The notes under the pieces were generated by a model. The model saw only the letters and a program-made list of their open reading frames with translations. It had not been told where the DNA came from and made no database searches. Position numbers and translations under genes: made by a program. This document shows positions 6,198 through 13,182 of a DNA stretch of 18,204 bases, in pieces (positions within the stretch are counted from its first letter, which is position 1; every line of letters starts with the position of its first letter). The DNA comes from CADCWK01 sp964244115 (GTDB lineage Bacteria; Chloroflexota; Chloroflexia; Thermomicrobiales; UBA6265): positions 1 to 18,204 of the forward strand of contig CAXTHM010000072.1 of the NCBI GenBank assembly GCA_964244115.1, read 5' to 3'.

Positions 6198-7217
6198 ATG
6201 GCGACCGGTCAGGGCGGGTCAACGGTCGCGGTGACGCGGGAGATCCCGGCGGCGGGACTGGGACTCCTGCGATCGGCGGCCGAGATCGCGGAGTTGCGGA
6301 TCTGGCCCGACGAGATGCCGCCAACGCCGGACCAGTTGGCCGGGCTGCTGCGGGGCTGCGACGGAGCGGTGACGCTGCTGTCCGACCGGATCGACGGGAC
6401 CGTGCTGGACCGGGAGCCGCGGCTGCGCGTCATCGCCAATTACGCGGTCGGCTACGACAACATCGATGTCGCCGCGGCGACCGAGCGGAACGTCGCGGTC
6501 TGCAATACGCCCGACGTCCTCACCCACGCCACCGCCGACCTCGCCTTCGCGCTGCTGATGGCCTCGGCTCGGCGGCTGGTCGAGGCGGCGGCGTTCGTTC
6601 GGGCCGACCGGTGGCGGACCTGGGGACCGCAACTGCTGCTCGGGCAGGAGTTCCACGGCCGCACCCTCGGGATCGTCGGGCCGGGCCGGATCGGGACCGA
6701 GGTCGCCCGGCGGGCGACCGGTTTCGGGATGCGGCTCCTGGGCTGGTCCCGCTCCGGCCAGCTCGGCGACGACGCGACGGCGCTCGGCATGGTGTCCGTC
6801 GGACTCGACGAGTTGCTGGCCGGGAGCGACTTCGTCTCCATCCACGTCCCGCTCGATGACGCGACCCGGCACCTGATCGGCGCCCGGGAACTCGGGCTGA
6901 TGCGACCGACCGCGATCCTGGTCAATACCGCCCGTGGTCCCGTGGTCGATCAGGACGCGCTCGTCCGGGCGCTGGCGGCCGGCACGATCGCCGGGGCGGG
7001 GCTGGACGTGACCGACCCGGAACCGCTCCGGGCCGATCACCCGCTGGTGCGGGAGCCGCGGGCGATCGTCGTGCCCCACATCGGTTCGGCGACGGTCGTG
7101 GCGCGGGACGAGATGGCGCGGATGGCGGCGAACGCCGTGCTGGCCGTGCTGCGCGGGGAGCGGCCGGCCAACCAGGTCAACCGAGCGTGGCCGGGTGACG
7201 ATCGCGATCGACGTTGA
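6198..7217 (+). CDS. D-2-hydroxyacid dehydrogenase, glyoxylate/hydroxypyruvate reductase type
   Basis: 339 residues; a cytosolic NAD(P)H enzyme that interconverts 2-keto acids and D-2-hydroxy acids. The Rossmann motif GPGRIG is at 161-166 in LGIVGPGRIGTEVARRATGF. The catalytic set is complete: Arg246 (NTARGPVVDQDAL), Glu275 (DVTDPEPL) and His294 (PHIGSAT). The first domain has NYAVGYDNID (81-90) and NTPDVLTHATADLAFALL (103-120), closest in style to GyaR-type glyoxylate reductases; D-lactate or phosphoglycerate activity cannot be excluded. I chose ATG at 6198, with AGGAG about 8 bases upstream, over an ATG at 6183 that itself overlaps that site. GCTATAGC at 6135-6142 could be part of a -10. 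The neighbours do not point to a pathway. Confidence 0.94.
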   Translation: MATGQGGSTVAVTREIPAAGLGLLRSAAEIAELRIWPDEMPPTPDQLAGLLRGCDGAVTLLSDRIDGTVLDREPRLRVIANYAVGYDNIDVAAATERNVAVCNTPDVLTHATADLAFALLMASARRLVEAAAFVRADRWRTWGPQLLLGQEFHGRTLGIVGPGRIGTEVARRATGFGMRLLGWSRSGQLGDDATALGMVSVGLDELLAGSDFVSIHVPLDDATRHLIGARELGLMRPTAILVNTARGPVVDQDALVRALAAGTIAGAGLDVTDPEPLRADHPLVREPRAIVVPHIGSATVVARDEMARMAANAVLAVLRGERPANQVNRAWPGDDRDRR

Positions 7218-7518
7218 GTGGCCCGAGTGTCGCCGTGGGGAGAGTGACACCCCGAGGACGTCCGGATCGGGACGGCGGACCCGGATAGCGGTGCCCACCC
7301 GAGGACGTTTCGTGTCTGAGCGTTCCCCGGAACCTGTTCCGAGACGGTGCCATGTCCGTCGCACTGACGCCTGGCGCGGCCTGTCTGGCAAGCTGTTCCC
7401 GCTTACATGGGAGGACATGTTAACGGGACGACCGATGGTGGTGGCAGCCTTGCGGGGGACGGCCCGCCCGGATGGGCACGCCGGTCTCGATCGGCGAAGG
7501 ATGCGTTCGGGAGGTTCC
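7218..7518. other. Intergenic region before the secreted-protein cluster
   Basis: About 300 bp without a supported gene. CCCGAGGACGT is repeated directly at 7251-7261 and 7298-7308. An imperfect inverted repeat sits at 7398-7427 (CCCGCTTACATG and CATGTTAACGGG, 10 of 12 pairs, 6-base loop). An open frame runs through here into the next gene but lacks the features of a coding region and would bury that gene's signal peptide. No clear terminator follows the dehydrogenase. Confidence 0.45.
7398..7427. promoter_or_regulatory. Inverted repeat upstream of secreted protein 1
   Basis: The arms 7398-7409 and 7416-7427 pair at 10 of 12 positions around GGAGGA. The spacing and the AT-richer centre suit a dimeric regulator, and the site lies about 90 bases before the start of the next gene. 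I cannot name a regulator, and no -35/-10 pair is convincing. Confidence 0.3.
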
Positions 7519-8190
7519 ATGTTCGGCAAGACAGCCATCTGGCTCCGCGGGATCGCGGTCGCCCTCGCTCTGGTCATCGGGCTCTCGGCCGCCCCGCAGG
7601 CGTTCGCCGCCCAGGATGCGATCGCCCCCCCTGCGGGGCTCACCGGTGGGTCGTCGATCACCTACACCGGGGAAGACGGCTACACGACTCTGATTCTGAG
7701 CGTCTTCTCGTTCGAGGATGAGGATGCGGCCAGCAATGGTATCCAGGAACTCGTCGACGCGACCACGAGTTCGCTCGACAGCCTCGCCGCCGATGCCAGC
7801 GACAGTGGCACGCCGGCCGCCGCTCCGGAGGCTACGGAGCTGACGGACCTCCAGGGCCTCGATGAGCTTGGCGATGAGGCGCGTGCCTTCGACATCCCGC
7901 TCGGTGAGGGCCTGTCGTTCATCAACCTCTACGTCCGCGACGGCAGCAATGTCCACTACTGGGCCTACATCGCCGCTGACTTCGGCTCGCTCGACGGGTC
8001 CGATTCGACCCCTGAGGCGACCCCGACTGGCGAGGCGCCGATCGACGTCCTCCTCGGGATCGCGACCCCGTGGTTCGCCGATGGTCCTGATCAGGACGCC
8101 GCGCTGATCGACCAGCTTCCGGGCGCCGACGATGTCCCGGCCGGCTTCACCGAGACCGACCGGCAGGAGTCGCTCGACCTCGGCGCGTAG
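7519..8190 (+). CDS. Secreted protein of unrecognised family, paralog 1
   Basis: 223 residues. Residues 1-30 are a clear signal peptide: MFGKTAIWLR, a hydrophobic core, then AFA before AQDA. The mature part is acidic, with a mixed alpha/beta pattern and a low-complexity linker rich in Ala, Ser, Thr and Pro (90-107, 157-173). The end holds the motif PWFADG (184-189) followed by DAALIDQLPGADDVPAGF (193-210). The same layout and motif recur in the 8934-9605 protein, also 223 residues, and in the remnant at 8523-8741. I know no function for it; it has no cysteine pairs, no lipobox and no enzyme motif that I can see. Start: ATG at 7519 has GGGAGG just upstream, and the signal peptide then begins correctly; the ATG at 7501 is less likely. 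A strong terminator follows, so it is probably transcribed alone. Confidence 0.8.
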   Translation: MFGKTAIWLRGIAVALALVIGLSAAPQAFAAQDAIAPPAGLTGGSSITYTGEDGYTTLILSVFSFEDEDAASNGIQELVDATTSSLDSLAADASDSGTPAAAPEATELTDLQGLDELGDEARAFDIPLGEGLSFINLYVRDGSNVHYWAYIAADFGSLDGSDSTPEATPTGEAPIDVLLGIATPWFADGPDQDAALIDQLPGADDVPAGFTETDRQESLDLGA

Positions 8191-8228
8191 CGGGCCAGGT
8201 TCGCCACCGGTCCTCGATCCGATCCGTG

Positions 8229-8263
8229 CCGCCCGGTCCAGAAGAACCGGGCGGTTCGCATTT
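8229..8263 (+). terminator. Rho-independent terminator after secreted protein 1
   Basis: CCGCCCGGT (8229-8237), loop CCAGAAGA, ACCGGGCGG (8246-8254) is a perfect 9-bp GC-rich stem, followed by TTCGCATTT. It lies 38 bases after the stop codon. The T-run is short and interrupted, but this is the best terminator in the window. Confidence 0.75.
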
Positions 8264-8397
8264 CCGGCCTCGCCGATCCCCGTCGTCAGCCGGGACGGGA
8301 TCATGCCCGAGCCGACCGGAGCCCGATCGATCCCGCCGGCTCGGCTCCTCGTCGAGTCGGAACGCTGGGAACGTTCGGGCCGTCCGTGACGTCCTTT

Positions 8398-8426
8398 CCC
8401 AGGACCCTGCGGCAGGGTTCTCTGGG
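8398..8426 (+). other. Two-part hairpin before the decayed gene
   Basis: CCCAG (8398-8402) pairs with CTGGG (8422-8426), and inside it CCCTG (8405-8409) pairs with CAGGG (8413-8417) across an internal loop. It lies 26 bases before the ATG of the decayed paralog. It may be a leftover leader structure; no T-run follows. Confidence 0.4.
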
Positions 8427-8451
8427 ACGATGGTTCGCGGGGTGCGGCGCG

Positions 8452-8741
8452 ATGCCTGACCGATTAGGGAACGCCACGCCTGGCATCCGGCGACGGACCA
8501 TCCTCACAGCGATACCCCTGCCGTGACGACCTCGATCGATCCCCTGTTCGGCGCCACCGATCTGGTCGGGATCGCGTCTGGATGGTTCGACGGCGGCAAG
8601 CCGGACGACGGTGACCTGATCGGCCAGCTCCCGACGGCCGACCGGTTGCCGGACGGCTACGTCGAGGCCGACCGTGCGGACGATCTGGATGAGTTCGAGG
8701 ACGACTCCGACGCCGTCGCCCGGATCGAGCTGGCTGCCTGA
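8452..8741 (+). pseudogene. Decayed third copy of the secreted-protein family
   Basis: An ATG at 8452 opens a 24-codon frame containing RRRTILTAIPLP, like the start of a twin-arginine-type signal (paralog 2 begins with NRRSVVAMLALTP); it ends at TGA 8524-8526. In another frame, from about 8523 to the stop at 8741, lies a clear match to the family's C-terminal motif: GWFDGG, then DLIGQLPTADRLPDGY. The roughly 130-140 residues that separate these parts in the intact paralogs are gone, and the frame is shifted. Read together this is an internally deleted, frameshifted copy. A short expressed protein of 72 residues starting at GTG 8523 is possible, but it would lack any export signal and has no good ribosome binding site. 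Confidence 0.7.
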
Positions 8742-8881
8742 TCTCCGGATCGATGTGACCCGACACCGACCAGTCGATGCGATCGACCGGCATCCTCCGG
8801 CGCACCTCGGTCCTGACGACCAGTGTGTTGACGTGTCCGTCGGTTGGCTGGACGCGCCGCGATCGGTCCCACCGCATGGGC

Positions 8882-8887
8882 TATGCT
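8882..8887 (+). promoter_or_regulatory. Possible -10 element for secreted protein 2
   Basis: TATGCT lies 47 bases before the ATG at 8934, a sensible distance for a -10. No good -35 is present at 16-18 bases upstream; TTGACG at 8828-8833 is too far away. It is a weak candidate. Confidence 0.25.
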
Positions 8888-8933
8888 CCTCTGGTCGCTG
8901 TCCGGGCAGGGTGGCGCGGAAGAGGGAGGAACC

Positions 8934-9605
8934 ATGCCGATCAACCGTCGATCCGTCGTCGCCATGCTGGCGCTGACCCCGGCTCTGCTGGCCGCATCCG
9001 GTCCGGTCGTCCGGGCCCAGGAGTCCACCCCGGCCCCCGGCGAGGACCGGAACGCCGCTGACATCGGCGTCGTGGACGCCGGTTCCCGGACGGTCTGGAA
9101 CCTGAGCGACCCCGAGGCGCTGGTCTACCAGCTCACGGTCCTGGAGTTCGCGGACCCGGACCGGGCGGCGTCGGCCTTCCGGCTGATCGTGGACGGGGCG
9201 AGCGGCGCCCTGGAGAACAACGCCGCCACGCCCGAGGCCGTCGCGACGACGATCGCCGGGCTGGAGGAGACCGACATCGATCTCGGGGACGACGCGATCA
9301 TGTATTACCAGCCTGATGAGACCGGCGCCGCCGGGATCGCGACGCTGTTCGTGCTGACGGACGTCTACGTCCACCAGTGGGCGACGCTGCCCGTCCCGCT
9401 GCAGGAGAACACCCTGCGGATCGACCCGGCCAGCCTGCCCGCCGGGCTGCTGGCCCTGGCCGAACCGTGGTTCGCCGACGAGCACGACGGTGACGCGATC
9501 GCGCAACTCCCCGACCTGGACCAGTTCCCCGCCGGCTACGAGGTGCTGAACGAGTCGTCCGGTCTGAGCCAACTGGCGCCGGCGAGCCCGATCGCCGGGC
9601 CGTAG
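8934..9605 (+). CDS. Secreted protein of unrecognised family, paralog 2
   Basis: 223 residues. The N-terminus MPINRRSVVAMLALTPALLA and following residues to about 28 (VRA before QES) form a signal peptide with a twin-arginine-like RR pair. The mature part parallels paralog 1: a strand and helix region with LTVLEFADPDRAASAF (67-82) against LSVFSFEDEDAAS in paralog 1, a WATL/WAYI segment, then PWFADE (178-183) with DAIAQLPDLDQFPAGY (187-202). Divergence is large outside these blocks, so the duplication is old. I do not recognise a named family or function. GGGAGGA lies just before the ATG at 8934, which fixes the start; in-frame codons further upstream lack such a site and would bury the signal. 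It converges on the molybdoenzyme gene, with a hairpin and a dispersed repeat between them. Confidence 0.8.
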   Translation: MPINRRSVVAMLALTPALLAASGPVVRAQESTPAPGEDRNAADIGVVDAGSRTVWNLSDPEALVYQLTVLEFADPDRAASAFRLIVDGASGALENNAATPEAVATTIAGLEETDIDLGDDAIMYYQPDETGAAGIATLFVLTDVYVHQWATLPVPLQENTLRIDPASLPAGLLALAEPWFADEHDGDAIAQLPDLDQFPAGYEVLNESSGLSQLAPASPIAGP

Positions 9606-9655
9606 TCCGGAATGTGCGGGAACCTTTGGCATTGTCCGGAGGTCTGTCAGGGCTG

Positions 9656-9670
9656 CCTGGGTGCCCCAGG
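9656..9670. terminator. Hairpin between convergent genes
   Basis: CCTGGG (9656-9661), loop TGC, CCCAGG (9665-9670) is a perfect 6-bp stem in the 175-bp gap between two convergent genes. There is no T-run on either side, so a terminator role is possible but not secure. Confidence 0.4.
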
Positions 9671-9672
9671 AT

Positions 9673-9743
9673 AGACCGCTCCCCCAGCCCCGCTCCGGCT
9701 CACCTGCTCGTTCACCCGCCTTTCGCGGCTCATGCTGCGCTGC
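9673..9743 (+). repeat. Dispersed 3'-end-associated repeat, copy B
   Basis: Plus-strand copy of the element at 109-187. The 27 bases at 9693-9719 are identical to the inverted 132-158. The match continues on the left through AGACCGCTCCCCCAGC, with an 8-base or so gap, and on the right to GCTGCGCTGC at 9734-9743. It begins 68 bases after the stop of secreted protein 2 and has the same sense orientation to that gene as copy A has to sufD. Confidence 0.7.
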
Positions 9744-9780
9744 ATGGCCGGGACCAACGTCGAGTGAGCAGCACCCGGAC

Positions 9781-11382
9781 CTAAATCACGCCGACCGTGA
9801 TCCGGTGCCAGCCGGTTGCGCCGTCGGGAAGGGTCGAGTCGCCGGTGTCGAGCTGGAGGGCGCCGGTGCTGTCGATCAGCCGAACGGTAATGTCATAGGT
9901 ACCGGCGCTCGGGGTCCATGGCAGCCGCCAGACCACCCAGGCGTAGGGGCCGGGCCGCTCGGGGATCTCCGCGTCGGTCCAGGTCGCGCCATCGTCGGTG
10001 CTGACCTCGACCCGGTCGACGCCGGCGACCCCCGCCCAGGCGACGCCGCCGATCTCGGTCGGCTGCGGCCGGAGGACGTCGCGGTCGACCGGGGTGTCGA
10101 TCCGGCTGATCGCCTTGATCGTCCCGTCGTCGGTCCAGCCGCGCTCCTGCCAGTAGCCCTTGTGGTCGGAGTCTACCAGCGTGATCCTCTCCAGCCACTT
10201 GACGCTCTTGATGCCGTAGATGCCGGGGATCAGCGCCCGGAGCGGTGCGCCGTGCTTGGCCGGCAGGGCCTCGCCGTTCATCCCCCAGGCCAGGTGACAC
10301 TCGGGTGCCAGCGCCTTCTGGAGCGGGATGGAATCGGTGTAGCCGTCGCGGCCCTCGAAGACGACATCGACCACGCCGGTCTGTGGCGACGCCTCCGCGA
10401 GGAACCGGGCCAGCGGCGCCGCGTTCCAGAGGCCGGTCGAGATCAGCGGCCCGCCGATCTCGTTGCTGATGCAGTTCAGCGTCACCGCGAGGTCCGGATC
10501 GGCCATCGCTTGGATGTCGGCCAGCGTCAGTTCCAGCGGGCGATCGACGAGCCCGTCGACCGTCAGGCGCCACTCCGGCCCGCCATCGCCGGTCGGATCA
10601 CGGAAGTTGCTGGAGACGGTGTAGAACTCGTCGGTCGGCGTGATCGCGCTCGAGAGCGTCCCGGAGCGGCGCTCGGAGAGGAACCCGCCCGAGCGCGTTC
10701 GCCAGACCTCCCGGCCGAGCACGACGGCCGGGATGACGACCAGCGCCCCGGCGACGGCCCGCAGGATCGCCCGGCGCGGCGTCCCGGTCGCCGTTCCGTC
10801 CACACCGACCGGCGCCGACAGCAGCAGCCGGGCGATCAGCGGCGTCCCGACGCTGTAGACGACGGCCCCGGCGACGACGCAGCCGGCGGCGGTCAGCATC
10901 TGGACGTAGGTGAAACCGGCGGAGTCGCGCTCCGCGATCGCCCAGTAGAGGAAGCCGATGCCCGTCGCTGAGAGCAGCAGGACCGCCCGGATCGGCCGGA
11001 AGATGTCGATCACGCGGGAACGGGAACCGGGCGTCGGCAGGAGGAGCGGGCCGATCCAGGCGCCCATCAGGGTGATGACGACCACGATCCCGACCAGCAG
11101 GGCCGCCTTGGCGTCGGTCTCGAAGATGCCGAGCAACCGCGAGAACAGCGCCATCGGCATGATCTCGATGGTGACTTCGGCCAGGGCGTCGAGGAGCGAG
11201 ATCAGGCCGGTCGCGGCCCGGAGGCCGACCAGGGTCGCCAGCGCGAGCAGCATCGCGATCGCCCCGGCGATCCGGCCGGGCCAGGCCGATGGCGTGGCGA
11301 CGAATGTCCAGGGCGGCATGGTCGACGTGGGCTGGGCGGGGTTCGTGAGTCGTGGGGCGGGGTCGGAGGTGATCTCGGTCAT
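9781..11382 (-). CDS. Membrane-anchored molybdopterin-dependent oxidoreductase
   Basis: 533 residues in two parts. Residues 36-225 carry about five or six membrane segments (near 38-56, 68-86, 92-114, 131-150, 160-182, 207-223). The remainder is a sulfite-oxidase-fold molybdenum-cofactor domain (about 250-430). Cys304 in TLNCISNEIGGPLISTGLW is the expected molybdenum ligand; KHGAPLRALIPGIYGIKSVKW (376-396) is the conserved cofactor pocket; a C-terminal dimerisation-type domain (445-530) follows. The catalytic part is probably outside the membrane. The substrate is unknown; sulfite or oxidised-sulfur compounds are only family-based guesses. Start ATG 11382 has no Shine-Dalgarno-like sequence; it lies 32 bp after the GT39 stop, so translational coupling is likely. 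The frame is open far upstream, but that part overlaps the GT39 gene and is spurious. Confidence 0.9.
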   Translation of the reverse strand: MTEITSDPAPRLTNPAQPTSTMPPWTFVATPSAWPGRIAGAIAMLLALATLVGLRAATGLISLLDALAEVTIEIMPMALFSRLLGIFETDAKAALLVGIVVVITLMGAWIGPLLLPTPGSRSRVIDIFRPIRAVLLLSATGIGFLYWAIAERDSAGFTYVQMLTAAGCVVAGAVVYSVGTPLIARLLLSAPVGVDGTATGTPRRAILRAVAGALVVIPAVVLGREVWRTRSGGFLSERRSGTLSSAITPTDEFYTVSSNFRDPTGDGGPEWRLTVDGLVDRPLELTLADIQAMADPDLAVTLNCISNEIGGPLISTGLWNAAPLARFLAEASPQTGVVDVVFEGRDGYTDSIPLQKALAPECHLAWGMNGEALPAKHGAPLRALIPGIYGIKSVKWLERITLVDSDHKGYWQERGWTDDGTIKAISRIDTPVDRDVLRPQPTEIGGVAWAGVAGVDRVEVSTDDGATWTDAEIPERPGPYAWVVWRLPWTPSAGTYDITVRLIDSTGALQLDTGDSTLPDGATGWHRITVGVI

Positions 11383-11414
11383 GCGGGGGGTACCAGGAGA
11401 ACGGGCGTCGGAGC

Positions 11415-12944
11415 TTACCGGCGGGACCGTACGACAGTGAGGATCTGGGAGGCAATGGCGCCGAGGGCGACGGTGAGCGCAAGGAGTAGCGCCCGGAACG
11501 CCGTGGTCCCGCGAGTCGTGACGACGGACGCGTCGGGCTCGGTGACCGGCGTAGCGGGCAGCGCCCAGAACGCGGTCCGGGCTCGATCGACGACGGTGAC
11601 CGGCGTGGCCGCGGTCGCCGGGAGGGGAGCGATGTCCGCCCGCATTCCGGGTTGCCGGCGTCGGGACACCCAGCCGGAGAGGAAGCGGATCACCTCCGGA
11701 GCCCACGACCAGAGCTGGCCGATCAGGAGCCCGGCGCCGACCGAGGTCGTCACCAGGATCGGGAGGTAGTAGCGCTCGAAGTCGGCCTGGAGCCCGGCGA
11801 CCGTCACGGCGCACTGCCCCAGGAGGAGGAGCGCCACCAGCGCATACCGGCTCCGGAGCCCGTAGTGAGCGGCCATCAGGACCAGCAGCCCGATTCCGAG
11901 GGTGCCGAGGGCGAGGTCGAGCCAGGGCAGATCCCAGCCCCAGCCGATCCGGGTCTCGACCCTGTCCGAGAGCCACTGGCTGACCGAGAACTGCTCGCCG
12001 AGGTGGAACTTGATCCGGTTGAAGGCGTCGAACGTCCCCAGGACCTGCCGGTCCTCCCAAAGTTCCCCCTGCGACTCCATCTCCCCGTTGCGGTACTGGA
12101 ACATGTAGATCGTGCGCCGGATCGGGTCGGGCCAGAGGTAGGGATACGACAGGACGAAGGTGGCGAAGGCCGTGAACGGGACCGTCAGGAGCATCAGGCC
12201 CAGCCGGATCGTGGCGCGGTCGTCATCGTTGCGTCGTCGCCAGGGCTGGTTTGCGATCAGCAGGAAGCCGCCGTAGGCGGCGACGAGACCCGCGACGAGG
12301 ATCGGGCTCAGCTTGGTCGAGGTGCCCAGCCCGAGCAGGACGCCGAGCAGGATCGCCCGCCACCAGGTCGGCCGGTCCGCCAGCGTGAGGGCGACCAGGG
12401 CCGACGAGATCACGAAGAACGTCAGCAGCATGTCCGAGTTGGCGAGGGACGCGAGGTAGATGTAGAGCCCGTTCGGGATCAGGATCAGCGCCGCGAAGAC
12501 GCCGCCGACGCGGTTGCTCAGGCGGCTGGCGACCGCGTAGACCAGCACGACGACCAGCGCCCCGAGGACGCTCTCGGTCCGCCGGCCGGCGTCGCGGTCC
12601 GAAATGCTGGGGATCCGGCCGCGGAGTTGATTCCACCGTTCGGAGCGCGTGAAGTCATAGAGGAGGTTTCGAGCCGTCGTCGTCGTGTCGTGGCCCTGGA
12701 TGGTCAGGCCCAGGCCCATCAGGTACGAGCCGAGCGGCGGCTGGTTGCGGGTCAGGACCCCGTCGGCCCACGTCGGACTGTTGGGGTGGAACAGCTCGTC
12801 GAAGAAATAGGCCCGACCGACCCAGCGGGACTCGTCGCGGTGCGGGGTGGTCGTGGCGACGTTCCCGAGGCCGACCCAGACGGCGAGACCGAACAGGGCC
12901 GCCGCGATCAGCAGGTCTCGCGGCGGGATACGGAACCGGCGCAT
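11415..12944 (-). CDS. GT39-type membrane glycosyltransferase, copy 1
   Basis: 509 residues, with about 11-12 hydrophobic segments. The first loop carries HRDESRWVGRAYF (35-47), whose Asp37-Glu38 pair matches the catalytic acidic residues of GT39/PMT-like enzymes. RNQPPLGSYLMGLGL follows and is also typical. Such proteins use polyprenyl-phosphate sugars to glycosylate proteins or lipids on the outer face of the membrane; donor and acceptor here are unknown. A long loop precedes a last membrane segment near the C-terminus (GAIASQILTVV). ATG at 12944 has GAAGGA about 9 bases upstream; an ATG at 12953 overlaps that site. It is a paralog of the gene at 13183-14574 and is probably co-transcribed with the molybdoenzyme 32 bp downstream. 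Confidence 0.88.
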   Translation of the reverse strand: MRRFRIPPRDLLIAAALFGLAVWVGLGNVATTTPHRDESRWVGRAYFFDELFHPNSPTWADGVLTRNQPPLGSYLMGLGLTIQGHDTTTTARNLLYDFTRSERWNQLRGRIPSISDRDAGRRTESVLGALVVVLVYAVASRLSNRVGGVFAALILIPNGLYIYLASLANSDMLLTFFVISSALVALTLADRPTWWRAILLGVLLGLGTSTKLSPILVAGLVAAYGGFLLIANQPWRRRNDDDRATIRLGLMLLTVPFTAFATFVLSYPYLWPDPIRRTIYMFQYRNGEMESQGELWEDRQVLGTFDAFNRIKFHLGEQFSVSQWLSDRVETRIGWGWDLPWLDLALGTLGIGLLVLMAAHYGLRSRYALVALLLLGQCAVTVAGLQADFERYYLPILVTTSVGAGLLIGQLWSWAPEVIRFLSGWVSRRRQPGMRADIAPLPATAATPVTVVDRARTAFWALPATPVTEPDASVVTTRGTTAFRALLLALTVALGAIASQILTVVRSRR

Positions 12945-13065
12945 CGTGGACATCCTTCGAACATCGTCTGGCGGTGGTCGGGCGGTGTGCCCGCGCTGGC
13001 CAGCCGGCCACGCGGTGCGCGCAGGTCGTCCCTGCGATGCTGATCGTGGGATCACGGTGGACCGA

Positions 13066-13071
13066 ATCATA
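13066..13071 (-). promoter_or_regulatory. Possible -10 element for GT39 copy 1
   Basis: TATGAT reads on the minus strand, about 120 bases before the GT39 start, in an AT-richer patch. The -35 position is poor. A promoter here would make copy 1 and the molybdoenzyme independent of copy 2. Confidence 0.25.
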
Positions 13072-13119
13072 AGCGATCGGACTGGAGACATCGTTGCCGA
13101 TCCGCCAGTTCCTCGGCAT

Positions 13120-13167
13120 GATCTCGTGATCGGACGCCGCTGGTGAGCGATGTTCGATCACGAGATC
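13120..13167. repeat. Perfect 13-bp inverted repeat
   Basis: GATCTCGTGATCG (13120-13132) is exactly complementary to CGATCACGAGATC (13155-13167), with 22 bases between. The loop holds a small second stem, CGCT/AGCG on the minus strand. It begins 15 bases after the stop of GT39 copy 2. It could end transcription of that gene, but no U-run follows, and stems this perfect are equally typical of protein-binding sites. Confidence 0.75.
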
Positions 13168-13182
13168 CGATCCGGCTCTGGC

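Noticed and set aside
11383..12060. In-frame upstream extension of the molybdoenzyme by 226 codons
   Set aside because: It overlaps the glycosyltransferase gene on the same strand in another frame and reads as Arg/Pro/Gly-rich nonsense.
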